Part shown: positions 27,020-36,608 of the stretch, piece by piece | Layout: each line of letters opens with the position of its first letter | How positions within the stretch are numbered: position 1 is the stretch's first letter | Source of the DNA: Halobacterium salinarum DSM 3754 | GTDB taxonomy: Archaea; Halobacteriota; Halobacteria; Halobacteriales; Halobacteriaceae | Length of the DNA stretch: 64,000 nucleotides | NCBI RefSeq assembly: GCF_008124605.1 | Contig: NZ_VRYN01000003.1 | Span: 140,420-204,419, forward strand | Direction: 5' to 3' | Notes under the pieces: model-generated | Told to the model about the DNA's origin: nothing | Databases searched by the model: none | What the model saw: the letters and a program-made list of their open reading frames with translations, nothing else | Program-made: the position numbers and the translations under genes

Positions 27020-27481
27020 CTACGTCGGCTCGCCGGGTGTGTGGCGCGCGTACAACACGATGGGTTCCATCGTGAGCTTGGGCTCGCCGGCCTCGTTTTC
27101 GGTGGTCACGCGGGTGCGGACCGTGCCCCGATCGGGCTTGCTCTCGGAGGGCGTCTTCTCCAATACCTCGACGGTCACCGACAGCGTCTCCCCGGGGAAC
27201 GTGGGGTTGGGCCACCGGAGCGCGTCGACGCCGACCGCGCCGTAGCTGGCGGTGTCCGCGAAGTGGTTGTCCACGAGCAGCCGCATCGTCATCGACGCGG
27301 TGTGCCAGCCGGACGCCGCAAGCGACCCGAACAGCGACTCCTCGCGGGCGCGCTCGGGGTCGGTGTGGAACCACTGCGGGTCGTAGGCCTCGGCGAACGC
27401 CAGCACGTCGGCCTCGGTCACGTCGTAGCTGCCGAACGACTGCGACTCGCCGACGGTCACGTCCTCAAAGTAGACGGGCAC
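27020..27481 (-). CDS. MaoC-like hotdog-fold dehydratase
   Basis: A 153-aa hotdog protein. The R-specific hydratase/MaoC pattern is YDVTEADVLAFAEAYDPQWFHTDPERA, in which the Asp and His of the DPxxFH-like segment are the catalytic pair, then GSLAASGWHTASMTMRL, and PTFPGETLSVTVEV. Such enzymes hydrate enoyl-CoA in beta-oxidation or polyhydroxyalkanoate pathways. It is convergent with TrmJ, three bases between stops, and is followed by a drug/metabolite exporter upstream on the minus strand. Specific pathway unknown. Confidence 0.85.
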   Translation of the reverse strand: MPVYFEDVTVGESQSFGSYDVTEADVLAFAEAYDPQWFHTDPERAREESLFGSLAASGWHTASMTMRLLVDNHFADTASYGAVGVDALRWPNPTFPGETLSVTVEVLEKTPSESKPDRGTVRTRVTTENEAGEPKLTMEPIVLYARHTPGEPT

Positions 27482-27534
27482 GGCAGACCGTTCGCTCGGC
27501 GCGGCGGTAGTCGTTGTGTTCCCGGCAGGCGGCG

Positions 27535-28476
27535 TTAGAGCTCGGCGTCGTCGGTGGTGTTGCGGACGGCAGCGCCGATGTACCGGTGTTTGACCAGCGC
27601 GAACCCGGCGAAGATGACTGCGAACCCGGCGAGCGCGCGCGGCGAGACCACGTCACCGAACAGCGCCCACGCGACGACCGACGCGCCGATGGGTTCGAGG
27701 TACGAGACGAGGTTGATCTCGGTTGCGCCGGCGCGCTCGAGCAACACGAAGTACAACAGGAAGCCGCCGGCACCGCAGACCAGCGTGAGGTACGCGAGGC
27801 TGGCGAGCGCGGTCGGCGTCCAGTGAACGGCCGTGACGTTCTCGCCGCGCACTGCGGCCCCGACCCAGAGGGCCAGCGACCCGATGAGCATCGCCCAGGC
27901 CTCCATGGTCTCGACCGGCAGGCCGCCCCCGCCAGGGAGCTTCCCGGTGAGGACACCGCCGAGCGCGAAGCTCGCCGCCGCGAGGAACACCAACAGGAGG
28001 CCGCCCAGGTCGACACTGCCCGCGCTGCCGGGGTTGGCGACGATGACGACGCCCGCGAGGCCGGCCAGCAGGCCGGCCGCCTGCGTGCCGTCGATGGTCA
28101 CGTTCTCGTGGAGTTTGCTCGCGAACCCTGCGGTCAGGATCGGCGCGAGGCTGATGACGATCGCGGCGATGGGGGCGGAGACGTCGTGTTCACCGAGGTA
28201 GAGTGCGCCGTGGTAGATGCCGATGACGAACAGGCCAACCGTGGCGGCGAGCACCCACTCTCGACGGCCACGGGGTCGCCAGCGGTCCGTGGTGTGGGCG
28301 GCGTACGCGAGCACGATCAGGCCAGCGATCGAATACCGGATCGCCGCGAACGACAGCGCCGGAACGTCCGCGATACCGATCTTGATGGCGACGAACGAGG
28401 ACCCCCAGATCGCCGCCAACAGCAGGAACAACACCGTGGTGGGGGTTTCCCCCAGCGTCGGGCGTCTGAAACTCAT
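27535..28476 (-). CDS. EamA / DMT-superfamily transporter
   Basis: A 313-aa integral membrane protein with about ten hydrophobic helices in two EamA repeats: first repeat begins LLAAIWGSSFVAIKIG; second repeat includes ASFALGGVLTGKLPG and LVSYLEPIGASVVAWALFGDVV. Members export amino acids, sugars or drugs. The divergent Lrp-type regulator at 28619 is a likely regulator, since the two genes share an AT-rich intergenic stretch, and Lrp proteins often control amino-acid export. Substrate is unknown. Confidence 0.88.
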   Translation of the reverse strand: MSFRRPTLGETPTTVLFLLLAAIWGSSFVAIKIGIADVPALSFAAIRYSIAGLIVLAYAAHTTDRWRPRGRREWVLAATVGLFVIGIYHGALYLGEHDVSAPIAAIVISLAPILTAGFASKLHENVTIDGTQAAGLLAGLAGVVIVANPGSAGSVDLGGLLLVFLAAASFALGGVLTGKLPGGGGLPVETMEAWAMLIGSLALWVGAAVRGENVTAVHWTPTALASLAYLTLVCGAGGFLLYFVLLERAGATEINLVSYLEPIGASVVAWALFGDVVSPRALAGFAVIFAGFALVKHRYIGAAVRNTTDDAEL

Positions 28477-28618
28477 TATAACTATAACTTGTGCGGAGTA
28501 CTTTAGACTTTTCTTTAACAGTTGTATCTATACTAGTTGTGCATGGCACTTCACGCGAGAGAATTGGCTCTGAGTGGAATGGCCACAGGTTTTTCACCCC
28601 GGTGCACAACCCACGCAC
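28477..28618. promoter_or_regulatory. AT-rich divergent promoter region between transporter and Lrp
   Basis: Within a GC-rich genome this 142-base gap is distinctly AT-rich (ttataactataact, tttagacttttctttaac, gtatctatactag). It separates a DMT transporter (minus) from an Lrp-family regulator (plus), so it probably holds both promoters and an Lrp operator. A TATA-like gtttttc is centred 26 bases before the Lrp ATG. Confidence 0.5.
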
Positions 28619-29104
28619 ATGGACGACCGAGACATCACGATCCTGAAGGCTATCGCGGACCTCGGCACGGGCAGCCCCGAAGCCCTCCAGGAGGAAACCG
28701 GCATCCCCGTATCCACCATCCACTATCGGCTCAACAACCTCCGTGACGACGGCGTCATCACCAACGACCTCTACGACATCAACCCCGACTCGATCGGCCT
28801 CGACGTCACTGTCGTTCTCGAGGTGCTCACGAGCTACGACGGCGGCTACGAGGACGTCGCCGACGAGATCAGCGCCGTCGAAGGCGTCACGCAGACGTTT
28901 TTCACGATGGGTGAAACCGACTTCGTCGTCGTCGCTCGGCTCCCTGGCTCCGACGACGTCGAACGCCTGATCTCGGATTTCGAAGCCCTCGACCCCGTGG
29001 ACAGAACGAACTCCACGTTCGTCATCGACCGCCACAAGGACGCCCAGCGCGCCCTCGAAAGCTACAGCCTGGACAGCCTCGTCACCGCGCTGGCCGACGA
29101 GTAA
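28619..29104 (+). CDS. Lrp/AsnC-family transcription regulator
   Basis: A 161-aa protein. The N-terminal HTH is DRDITILKAIADLGTGSPEALQEETGIPVSTIHYRLNNLRDDGVI; the C-terminal RAM ligand domain contains SYDGGYEDVADEISAVEGVTQTFFTMGETDFVVVARL. It binds DNA as a dimer and often responds to an amino acid. The start MDDRDITIL is preceded by a TATA-like element 26 bases upstream, consistent with a leaderless transcript. It is divergent from the DMT transporter; autoregulation and control of that exporter are likely but inferred. The effector is unknown. Confidence 0.88.
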   Translation: MDDRDITILKAIADLGTGSPEALQEETGIPVSTIHYRLNNLRDDGVITNDLYDINPDSIGLDVTVVLEVLTSYDGGYEDVADEISAVEGVTQTFFTMGETDFVVVARLPGSDDVERLISDFEALDPVDRTNSTFVIDRHKDAQRALESYSLDSLVTALADE

Positions 29105-29111
29105 CGCGCCG

Positions 29112-30980
29112 CTAGGACCGCTGTTGGATCTCCTCGCGGAGCACCTCGCTGACGAGGTCGCCGTCCGCCTTCCCGCGCAGCGCGCCCATGCACTCCCCCA
29201 TCAGCGCCGAGAACGCGCCCATGCCCTCGGCCGCGACCTGATCGCTGTTGCGCTCGACGACTCCGACGACGGCCTCCCGGACCTCGTCTTCGGCCGCGGA
29301 GCCGAGGCCTAACTCCTCGGCGAGAACGGCCGGGTCGCTGCCGGGCTGCTCGGCCAGCGCCGCCAACAGCTCCGGCACCCCCTCCTGTGCGAGGTCGCCG
29401 TCCGCGACGAGCCCCAGCACACCCCGGAAGTGGGCGTCCGTCAGCCGCCCAACCGGCACGTCGTCGCGGCGGAGTTCGGTGACCGTCGACTCTAGGGTTT
29501 GGGCCGCCAGCGTCGCGTCGACGCCCGCCTCGACCTGCTGCTCGAACAGCTGCCAGCGCCGGCCGTACGCCACCTGCTCGGCGAGTCCGGCGTCCAGATC
29601 GAAGTCGGCCTGGTAGCGCTCGACTTTCTCGGTCAGCAGCTCCGGCGTCTCGACGGCCGACGGGTCGGGGTCGACCGGCGGCACGTCCGTCTCCGGATAC
29701 ATCCGCGCCGCGCCCGGCAGCGGCCGCAGGTACTTCGAGGTGCCGTCGTCGTTCGCGCCCCGGGTTTCCTCCGGGACGCCCGCCATCGCGGTCTCCGCGC
29801 GCTCCGCGACCGCCTGTATCGACTGGGCGGCGGTCTCGGGGTCGTCGGCCACGATGGCGACCGCGTCGTCCTCGCCCGCGCCGACCGCGTCCCGGAGCGC
29901 CGCCACCTCGGCCGCGGTGACGCCGTAGGCCGGCAGCTCGTCGGTGTGGAAGATGCCGCCCGCGCCGTGGCGCGTGGCGTGGTCGGAGAACTCCGTCCCC
30001 AGCCGGCGGTCGGCCTGCAGCTCGCGACCCACCAGCCCGTCGAAGCCGTGCAGCGGGACGGCGTGGACCTCACCACCGTCGTCCAACGCCCCCCGAATGA
30101 CGCCCGACTCGGTGTCCGCGAACACGTCGGTCACGTCCCGGGGCTTGCCCACGGCGGCGTCGCGGGCGTCCAACTCGTCGACGATGTCCAGCAACTCGAC
30201 CTGCCGCCGGACCTCCTCGCGCACGAGGTCGTCGATGTCGTCGAGGCTCTGCACGCCTTTCATCTCCACGCGCGCGCCGTCAGCGATCGAGACGTTGACG
30301 TCCTGGCGGATCGTCCCCAGTCCGCGCTTGACCTTCCCGGTCGACCGCAACAGCATGCCGATGCGCTCGGCGGCCTCCCGGGCCTGGGCGGGCGAGGAAA
30401 TGTCGGGCTTCGTCCCGATCTCGACCAGCGGGATGCCCAGGCGATCCAGCGAGTACAGCACGCCGTCCTCGCGGTCTTCGATGCGCTGTGCGGACTCCTC
30501 TTCGAGCATCAGGTCCTCGATGCCGACCGGTCCCTCACTGGTGTCGATCGCGCCGCCCTCGGCGACCATCGTCGACCGCTGGAACCCGCCGGTGTTCGAC
30601 CCGTCGATGACGACTTTCCGCATCACGTGCGCCCGGTCGACGGCGTCCATGCCCAACAGGTGGCCGATCTCCAGGGCCGCAGCCAGGGCGTCCTCGTCGA
30701 GGCGGTGGGGTGGCTCGTCGTCCTCCTCGACCAGACACGTGGTGTCGTACGCGAGATACTCGAACTCCCGCTCGACCCGGCTCTCCTCCAGGGCGGCCTC
30801 GTCGATCTCCCCCAGCTCCGAGCGCGTCGGATGCAGATACCGGGTGAACGTCCGGTCGGCTTCCGCGGGCTCCCGGCGGGTCGTCGGGCACGCACAGAAC
30901 AGTTTGGTTGCCGTGTCCAGTTGCTGGTGGATCTCCAGCCCGGCAACCAACCCCAGCTCGTCGTAGTCGAACTCGGTCAT
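29112..30980 (-). CDS. gatE: glutamyl-tRNA(Gln) amidotransferase subunit E
   Basis: A 622-aa archaea-specific subunit of GatDE, which converts Glu-tRNA(Gln) to Gln-tRNA(Gln). The N-terminal GatB-like domain begins GLVAGLEIHQQLDTATKLFC and continues with HVMRKVVIDGSNTGGFQRSTMVA and TIRQDVNVSIADGARVEMKGVQ. A DNA/tRNA-binding AspRS-like insert follows, and a C-terminal YqeY-like helical tail ends ALMGECMGALRGKADG. The internal ATG (MTEFDYDELG) was chosen as the start. GatD, its partner, is not in the window. GatE explains how this organism charges glutamine, as no GlnRS appears here. Confidence 0.95.
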   Translation of the reverse strand: MTEFDYDELGLVAGLEIHQQLDTATKLFCACPTTRREPAEADRTFTRYLHPTRSELGEIDEAALEESRVEREFEYLAYDTTCLVEEDDEPPHRLDEDALAAALEIGHLLGMDAVDRAHVMRKVVIDGSNTGGFQRSTMVAEGGAIDTSEGPVGIEDLMLEEESAQRIEDREDGVLYSLDRLGIPLVEIGTKPDISSPAQAREAAERIGMLLRSTGKVKRGLGTIRQDVNVSIADGARVEMKGVQSLDDIDDLVREEVRRQVELLDIVDELDARDAAVGKPRDVTDVFADTESGVIRGALDDGGEVHAVPLHGFDGLVGRELQADRRLGTEFSDHATRHGAGGIFHTDELPAYGVTAAEVAALRDAVGAGEDDAVAIVADDPETAAQSIQAVAERAETAMAGVPEETRGANDDGTSKYLRPLPGAARMYPETDVPPVDPDPSAVETPELLTEKVERYQADFDLDAGLAEQVAYGRRWQLFEQQVEAGVDATLAAQTLESTVTELRRDDVPVGRLTDAHFRGVLGLVADGDLAQEGVPELLAALAEQPGSDPAVLAEELGLGSAAEDEVREAVVGVVERNSDQVAAEGMGAFSALMGECMGALRGKADGDLVSEVLREEIQQRS

Positions 30981-31016
30981 TATCGATGCGTGGCACCGCG
31001 AAGGCAATAAAACCGT

Positions 31017-32561
31017 TCAGTCCGCGGCCGACCCGGCCGCCGCGGTGTCGTCCCCGCGAACGCCCACGGACAGCAGCGTGCAGTCGACCACGTCGTCGGC
31101 CAGCGCGTCGGCGTCACCGCCGTCACGGTCGATGGCAACCGCGCCCCCGCCGGAGAGCGACCGCGACCCCGCCGTGTCGATGACGACGCTGGTCAGCGCC
31201 CAGCGCCGCTGGAACACCGTCTGCTTGCGGAGCACCGTCTGCACGCGGTGAGCCGGAACGACCGTGGTCTTGCGCCGCCACCATCCCGCCTGCGTGACGA
31301 CGTGGTCGCTGTCGCTGTACACGCCCCGGGTCGCGTGCGCCCGCCGGGCCGCCGGCACCGCGAGCGGCACCAGCACGGCCAGCGCGTACCACGGGAACGA
31401 CACGACGAGCCGGCTCACGAGCGCGCCCGCCGCCACCACGCCCAGCCCCGCGAGCGCGTACCGCCGGACGTAGCGGTCCTGAGCGCGCTCGGGCGGCCGC
31501 GAGAGGTCGATGTCCGCGACCGGTTCGATCTCCCGCGCGAGCTCGAACACCGCCGCCCGCGGCGCGATCGGCACCGCCGCCTCCGACCCGCCGCTTGGCG
31601 ACTGCCCCGGCGCGTACCCCGCCGTCTCGACCGCCAGCGACGCGAACCCGTACCGCCGCATCAACACGCTGTCCTCGACGGACACCGTCTGGAGCTTCGA
31701 CAGCGGGATGGTGCCGTCGCGGCGCTCGAACAGCCCGCGCTCGTAGCGCAGATCACCACCCACCCGGCGCAACCGGAACCCGTAGAACTGCACGACGCGC
31801 ACCGCCGCCGACACCAGCCACACCCCGAGCGCGAGCGCGACCGCTCCGGCGACCAGCACCACCATCCCGACATCCGGCACCGCCATGCGTCCGCCGAGGC
31901 TCGGCGCGGCGACCGTCGCGACCGCGATGATGCCCGAGAACAGCCGCGGGTTGAACGACAACAGCCCGTACAACAGCAGGTCGCGATTCGACAGCGCGAA
32001 CAGCAACTCCCCGCGCTCGCCGACGGGCGTCGGCTCACGCGCGCGATCCGCCGCCGACCGCGACTCGCTGTCGGCGTCACCCGCGTCCGGAGTGGCTGCT
32101 GTGGCGGCGTCGGCCGCGTCGCCCGGTGTGGTGCGGCGCGTTCGCACGTCGGCTTGCAGGTCCGCAGCCGCCTCCCGGCTGACGAACCGCAGCGACGCCT
32201 CCGTGCTGCCGCCGCCGGCGGTCTCCACGTCCACCACCGCCAGCCCGAGCAGCCGCGCGACCAGCGACCGCGTCACGTCGACGTTCTGGACGCGGCGCAG
32301 CGGGATTTCGCGCTCGCGCCGGGAGAACACGCCCGACGCGATGTCCAGGCTGTCCTCGGTGAGCTCGTAGTCGAACCGCCTGTAGTACGCGATCTCGTAG
32401 GCGACCACCGCAACCACGGCCACCATGACCCCCAGCACCGCCACGCCGGTGAGCGCGGCGTTCCCGCCCGAGAGCGCCGCGCCGCCGATCAGAAACGCCC
32501 ACCCGAACCCCAGCGCCCGGGACAGCGCCCGCACCGGCACCGACAGCGGATGCAGCTTCAT
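31017..32561 (-). CDS. bPH2 (YdbT-like) membrane protein
   Basis: A 514-aa membrane protein with tandem bacterial PH (bPH2/DUF304) domains between hydrophobic segments. Typical bPH2 strings are FDYELTEDSLDIASGVFSRREREIPLRRVQNVDV, where the IPLRRVQNV pattern repeats later as TIPLSKLQTVSVED and VPAHRVQTVLRKQ: three copies in all. It matches the YdbT type. Translation is coupled to the smaller YdbS-type gene upstream by a four-base overlap. The role in this family is poorly known (envelope stress or membrane homeostasis is suggested in bacteria). Confidence 0.82.
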   Translation of the reverse strand: MKLHPLSVPVRALSRALGFGWAFLIGGAALSGGNAALTGVAVLGVMVAVVAVVAYEIAYYRRFDYELTEDSLDIASGVFSRREREIPLRRVQNVDVTRSLVARLLGLAVVDVETAGGGSTEASLRFVSREAAADLQADVRTRRTTPGDAADAATAATPDAGDADSESRSAADRAREPTPVGERGELLFALSNRDLLLYGLLSFNPRLFSGIIAVATVAAPSLGGRMAVPDVGMVVLVAGAVALALGVWLVSAAVRVVQFYGFRLRRVGGDLRYERGLFERRDGTIPLSKLQTVSVEDSVLMRRYGFASLAVETAGYAPGQSPSGGSEAAVPIAPRAAVFELAREIEPVADIDLSRPPERAQDRYVRRYALAGLGVVAAGALVSRLVVSFPWYALAVLVPLAVPAARRAHATRGVYSDSDHVVTQAGWWRRKTTVVPAHRVQTVLRKQTVFQRRWALTSVVIDTAGSRSLSGGGAVAIDRDGGDADALADDVVDCTLLSVGVRGDDTAAAGSAAD

Positions 32562-33037
32562 ACGGCGTCACCCTCGCCGCTCTCGGGCTCGCTCTCGATC
32601 GCGAGCGCGCGCAACGTCTCCTGGGCGTCGGCCGCCCGCTCGCGGGACAGCCCCGGGATCGTGACGTCAGCCCCCCGGGAGCCGGCGGTGTAGACGACGA
32701 CCCGCCCCAGCCCGAGCACGCGCTCCAGTGGCCCCCGCCGCGAATCGACGTGTTGCACGCGAACGTACGGCACGGTGGTTCGGACCCGCACCAGCACGCC
32801 GTGCTCGATGTACAGCGTGTCCTCGCGCACGTCGAACCGCCAGATCCGGTACCGCAACAGCGCGTGTGTCGCCCCCAAGAGGGCCACCACGCCGAACACC
32901 GCCACCGCTGCGGCGGCCGACGACACGCCCACGTCCAGGGCGCCGCTGCCGATGCCCGCGGCTCCGGCGAGCACCACGGCAAACACCAGAACACGCCACA
33001 GCCAGACGACGACAACGCGCGCGTCGAGTCGCTCCAT
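32558..33037 (-). CDS. bPH2 (YdbS-like) membrane protein
   Basis: A 159-aa membrane protein. Two hydrophobic helices near the N-terminus are followed by one bPH2 domain: IWRFDVREDTLYIEHGVLVRVRTTVPYVRVQHVDSRRGPLERVLGLGRVVVYTAG. YdbS and YdbT homologues are commonly adjacent and thought to work as a pair, which matches the overlap with the next gene. The start MERLDARVVVVWLWR was chosen over an ATG 8 codons upstream since the shorter form starts just ahead of the first helix. Confidence 0.82.
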   Translation of the reverse strand: MERLDARVVVVWLWRVLVFAVVLAGAAGIGSGALDVGVSSAAAAVAVFGVVALLGATHALLRYRIWRFDVREDTLYIEHGVLVRVRTTVPYVRVQHVDSRRGPLERVLGLGRVVVYTAGSRGADVTIPGLSRERAADAQETLRALAIESEPESGEGDAV

Positions 33038-33081
33038 ACGCCGTGTCAGGCCTCCCGACACAAGAAGGTGGCCGGCGCCCG

Positions 33082-34494
33082 CTACGTGTCGTCGCCGGAG
33101 AGGATGCCCCGGTGGGTCATCCCCTCGGGGTCGAGCACGTCAGCGGCCTCCGCCTCCGAGAGGTATCCCTTCTCGACGACGACCTCCGTGACTGTTTTCC
33201 CCTCCTTCAGCGCGGCCTTCGCGACCTCGCTGGCCTTGTCGTAGCCGATCGTGGGGTTGAGCGCGGTCGCCAGCGCCATCGAGCGCTCGACCTGCGCCTC
33301 GCAGGCGGCCTCGTTGGCTTCGAGCTTGGCGACGAACTTCTCGCCGAAGGCAGCGCTCGCGTTGGCGAGCATGTCCGCGGACTGCAGGAAGTTGTGCGCC
33401 AGCACGGGCTTGTAGAGGTTCAAGTCGATCTGCCCCTCCGCGGCCCCCGCGGCGATGGCGGCGTCGTTGCCCACGACCTGCTTGTGGACCTGGTTGACCG
33501 CCTCCGCCACCACGGGGTTGATCTTCCCGGGCATGATCGAGGAGCCGGGCTGGTTCTCGGGCTGCTCGATCTCCCCCAGCCCGTTGCGGGGGCCGGAGGC
33601 AAGCAGCCGGAGGTCGTTGGCGATCTTGTTCAGCGACCCCGCGACCGTGCGCAGCGCGCCGTGGGCCTCGTTCATGGCGTCGTGGGCGGCCTGCGCCTCG
33701 AAGTGGTTGTCCGCCTCACGGAACGTAACGCCGGTCTCCTCGCTGATGTAGCCGGCCGCCGTCTCCGGGAACTCGGGGTGGGTGTTCAGCCCGGTGCCGA
33801 CGGCGGTGCCGCCGAGCGCGAGCTCCGAGAGGCGCGGGGCAACGGCCTCGATGCGGTCGATGCCCTTCTCGACTTGGGTGCGGTAGCCGCCGAACTCCTG
33901 GCCCAACCGCACCGGCGTGGCGTCCTGCAAGTGCGTGCGCCCGGTCTTCACGACGCCGTCGAACGCGTCCGCTTTGTCGTCGAGTTCCGCTGCCAGCGTC
34001 TCCAGGCCGGGTTTGACGTCGTTGACGAGCGCGTCGAGGCTCGCCACGTGCATCGCGGTCGGGATCACGTCGTTGCTGGACTGGCCATAGTTCACGTGGT
34101 CGTTGGGGTGCACGACGCGATCCCCGATCTCCTCGCCGAGGAGCTCCGCGGCGCGGTTCGCGATGACCTCGTTGGCGTTCATGTTCGAGGACGTCCCGGA
34201 CCCGGTCTGGAAGACGTCGACCGGGAACTGGTCGTCGTGCTCGCCGGCGATGACCTCGTCGGCGGCCGCGACGATGGCGTCGGCGCGCTCGTCGTCAACG
34301 AGGCCGAGGTCGCGGTTCGCCTGCGCGGCGGCCTTCTTGACGACGCCGAGCGCGCGCACGAACCGCCGCCCGAACGCGATCCCCGAGATCGGGAAGTTCT
34401 CGATCGCGCGCTGGGTCTGTGCCCCCCAGTAGGCGTCAGCGGGAACCTGCATCTCGCCGAGGCTGTCCTGCTCCGTGCGGTAATCCTCGCTCAT
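33082..34494 (-). CDS. fumC: fumarate hydratase, class II
   Basis: A 470-aa TCA-cycle enzyme converting fumarate to malate. The family signature GSSIMPGKINPV is intact, and SSNDVIPTAMHVA and TGRTHLQDATPVRLG are the other two conserved active-site regions of the FumC/ASL superfamily. The start MSEDYRTEQDSLGEMQVP matches FumC N-termini. A minus-strand TATA-like gcttttacg is centred about 29 bases upstream. Together with the sdh operon at the left edge it gives two successive TCA steps in this window. Confidence 0.95.
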   Translation of the reverse strand: MSEDYRTEQDSLGEMQVPADAYWGAQTQRAIENFPISGIAFGRRFVRALGVVKKAAAQANRDLGLVDDERADAIVAAADEVIAGEHDDQFPVDVFQTGSGTSSNMNANEVIANRAAELLGEEIGDRVVHPNDHVNYGQSSNDVIPTAMHVASLDALVNDVKPGLETLAAELDDKADAFDGVVKTGRTHLQDATPVRLGQEFGGYRTQVEKGIDRIEAVAPRLSELALGGTAVGTGLNTHPEFPETAAGYISEETGVTFREADNHFEAQAAHDAMNEAHGALRTVAGSLNKIANDLRLLASGPRNGLGEIEQPENQPGSSIMPGKINPVVAEAVNQVHKQVVGNDAAIAAGAAEGQIDLNLYKPVLAHNFLQSADMLANASAAFGEKFVAKLEANEAACEAQVERSMALATALNPTIGYDKASEVAKAALKEGKTVTEVVVEKGYLSEAEAADVLDPEGMTHRGILSGDDT

Positions 34495-34697
34495 ACGTGG
34501 GCGGTCTCCCGGCGGCGCGTAAAAGCCATCGGAACCAGTCGCCGTGGTTGAACACACGCCCTGACGGACCGACCCGACTCGGCGGCGTGTATGCACGCCC
34601 CAGACGGCATGCGCGGCGGCTTGCAGTTCCCGGCCAAGTGGGCTGGCGACGGTCGCCGCGACCCCGCGGCCCGCCGGCTACCGAGCGCCCGCGTGGC

Positions 34698-34946
34698 TCA
34701 TGCGTCGCGGTCGCTGCGTGGGCGTGTCGTGAGCTCCAGCGCGTGGATCTCAGTCGTCATGGCGTCGCCGAGCGCGTCGTACACCATGTCGTGTTGGTCG
34801 ACCAGCGACACGCCCTCGAAGGCCGGGGAGACAACGACGGCTTCGAGGTGGTCGTCGTCATGGGGGCCACGCGCCCGCGATACGGTGGCGCTGCAGTCCG
34901 CCTCGAACCCGGCTTCGATCCGCGCTTCGATGTCGGCGAGATCCAT
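34698..34946 (-). CDS. BolA-family protein
   Basis: An 82-aa protein with the BolA pattern: helix [15 protein letters not shown], then [31 protein letters not shown], in which the strand-turn-helix with [10 protein letters not shown] corresponds to the FxGxxxxxRHR region (the His is kept), and [12 protein letters not shown] at the C-terminus. BolA proteins partner with monothiol glutaredoxins in Fe-S handling in other organisms. It lies between fumC and fen1 on the same strand; about 200 bases separate it from fumC. The link to Fe-S assembly here is inference. Confidence 0.8.
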   Translation of the reverse strand: MDLADIEARIEAGFEADCSATVSRARGPHDDDHLEAVVVSPAFEGVSLVDQHDMVYDALGDAMTTEIHALELTTRPRSDRDA

Positions 34947-34994
34947 GCCTGTGCGTGAGCGCGCGGTCGGTAAACACTCCCGGATCAGCGCCGG

Positions 34995-35978
34995 TCACGT
35001 CCACCGGTCGAGGCCGGTCTGTGCGGCCGCGGCGTCGATGCGCTCGAACCCCCGGGCGACCGCGTCGGCGTCGACCTCCCACTCGTCGGTGACGAACGCG
35101 CGGGCCGCGTCGATGGCCGGCGACACGTCGGGGTCGATCACGTAGTCGTCGGTCACGTCGGGGTTCAAGAACAGCTCCCGGATGCGGTCGCCGTGGGCGA
35201 CGTGCTCGCCTTCGGCCGCCAGCACGTCCCAGAGGTCGCCGTGCTCGCCGATCGCGTCCAGGGCCGTTGTCGGTCCGAACCCGTCGATCCCGGGGTTGAA
35301 ATCCGTCCCACAGAGGATTCCGACGTCGACGAGTTGCTCCCACGTCAGGTCGTGTTCGGCGAGCGTCGCGTCGAAGTCCATCAGCTCCGGGTGGCCGGAG
35401 CTCGTGAGCTGGCGCAGCGTCACCGGCGACCCAAGCAGCAGGCAGTCGTAGTCGTCGCTGCCCGCGTAGTCGACGGCGTCGTCCGTCCGCGTCATGTATG
35501 CGGCCTGTGCTTCGCCCTCCGCGGGGGCTTCGACTTGCGGGATGTCCAACAGGTCGAACAGCTCCCGGGTGGTCTCGTGGATGGTGGGCGTGAGTCGCTG
35601 CGTGCGCGCGTCCAGGCGCGCCGCCTCGGCGGCGTCGCCCGCCTCGCGGGCGTCGTCGAGCTGTTCCTCGTAGCGCTCGCGTTGCTCGCGGCGGTCGGCG
35701 ATCTCGTCGTCTTTGAGCTCGGTGACCCCGCCGTCCCAGACGAACACGGGCGTGAGGCCGTGTTCGAAGAACTTCGGCAGGCCCTGCACCGCGCCGACGA
35801 GGTTCGCCACTTCGGTGCCGTCGCTGGTGGTGTAGACGTCCGCGCCGGTCCACTGGACGGTCGTGGTGAGGTACTTGTACAGCCAGTTGTGGGCGTCGAC
35901 GGCCACCACACTCCCTTCGAGGTCCGCGAAGGGAGTCTCCTCGATGGCCGCGAGCTGCCGGAGGTCCGCGTTCCCCAT
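34995..35978 (-). CDS. fen1: flap endonuclease-1
   Basis: A 327-aa structure-specific nuclease that removes 5' flaps in Okazaki fragment maturation and repair. The N-terminal nuclease region has [36 protein letters not shown] with the first metal Asp, VFVWDGG in the middle, and the I-region [31 protein letters not shown], containing the acidic cluster; [13 protein letters not shown] is the H3TH motif. Start is the ATG directly after a GTG. Typical archaeal FEN-1 length. Upstream is divergent/same-strand GNAT; no operon partner of replication is nearby. Confidence 0.93.
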
Positions 35979-36026
35979 CACGCCCAGTTCGGGTGCCCGC
36001 GGTTTAACCGTTGAGCTGTGGCGGCG

Positions 36027-36608
36027 TTACCACTCGACTCGTGCTGGCGGCGACGCCCCACGTGTGCGGTCGAGAAACGCCGCCTCCTCGGGCGAGAGGT
36101 CGCGCTCCCGGTACCGGTCGAGGCCGTCCTGGTAGCCGGCCGCTCGGTGCTCGCAGGGGCGTTCCAGCACGAGCTCGGCGATGCCCGTCTCCTGGCCCGT
36201 GAATCCGAAGCCGGCCTTGTGCAGCGCCTCGTACGCGAAGGGGTTGTTGACGGCGATGCGCACGCACTCGTGGTCGCCCAGCAGGTGGGCGGCGGCGAAC
36301 GCGCAGAGCCGCGCACCGATGCCCGCCCCGCGGCGGTCGCCGCGCACGGTCACGTACCGCAGCCACGCCGCGTGGGCGTCCGTGCGGTCTTCGTTGAACG
36401 AGACGGCACCCACAACGTCGTCGACGGGGTCGTCAGCCGCCCGCGCGTCGGGCGGCCAGTCGTCGCCGCGCTTGGCGAGGGGCGCGCCCTCGTAGGCGAC
36501 CGCCTTCCCCGTGTTCGACATCACGAACTTGCCGGCGTAACTGAACGCCTCCCAATCCAACAGCAGCGTCGGCCCGTCGTGGTGATCCCCCAGGACCGCA
36601 TAGCGCAC
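36027..36608 (-). CDS. GNAT-family acetyltransferase
   Basis: A 193-aa protein. The acetyl-CoA-binding motif A is seen as LRYVTVRGDRRGAGIGARLCAFAAAHLLGDHECVRIAVNNPFAYEALHKAGF, i.e. RxxGxG/A with R-RGAGIG. The first ~60 residues form an additional beta domain (MRYAVLGDHHDGPTLLLDWEAFSYAGKFVMSN) which looks like a small N-terminal extension of haloarchaeal GNATs. Substrate unknown. It is divergent from the DUF3054-like membrane protein. Confidence 0.82.
   Translation of the reverse strand: MRYAVLGDHHDGPTLLLDWEAFSYAGKFVMSNTGKAVAYEGAPLAKRGDDWPPDARAADDPVDDVVGAVSFNEDRTDAHAAWLRYVTVRGDRRGAGIGARLCAFAAAHLLGDHECVRIAVNNPFAYEALHKAGFGFTGQETGIAELVLERPCEHRAAGYQDGLDRYRERDLSPEEAAFLDRTRGASPPARVEW

Noticed and set aside
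32728..34551. Plus-strand frame of 607 codons across the bPH2 and fumC region
   Set aside because: It is antisense to fumC, which has complete motifs. Its composition is basic and Arg/His-rich, unlike halophile proteins.
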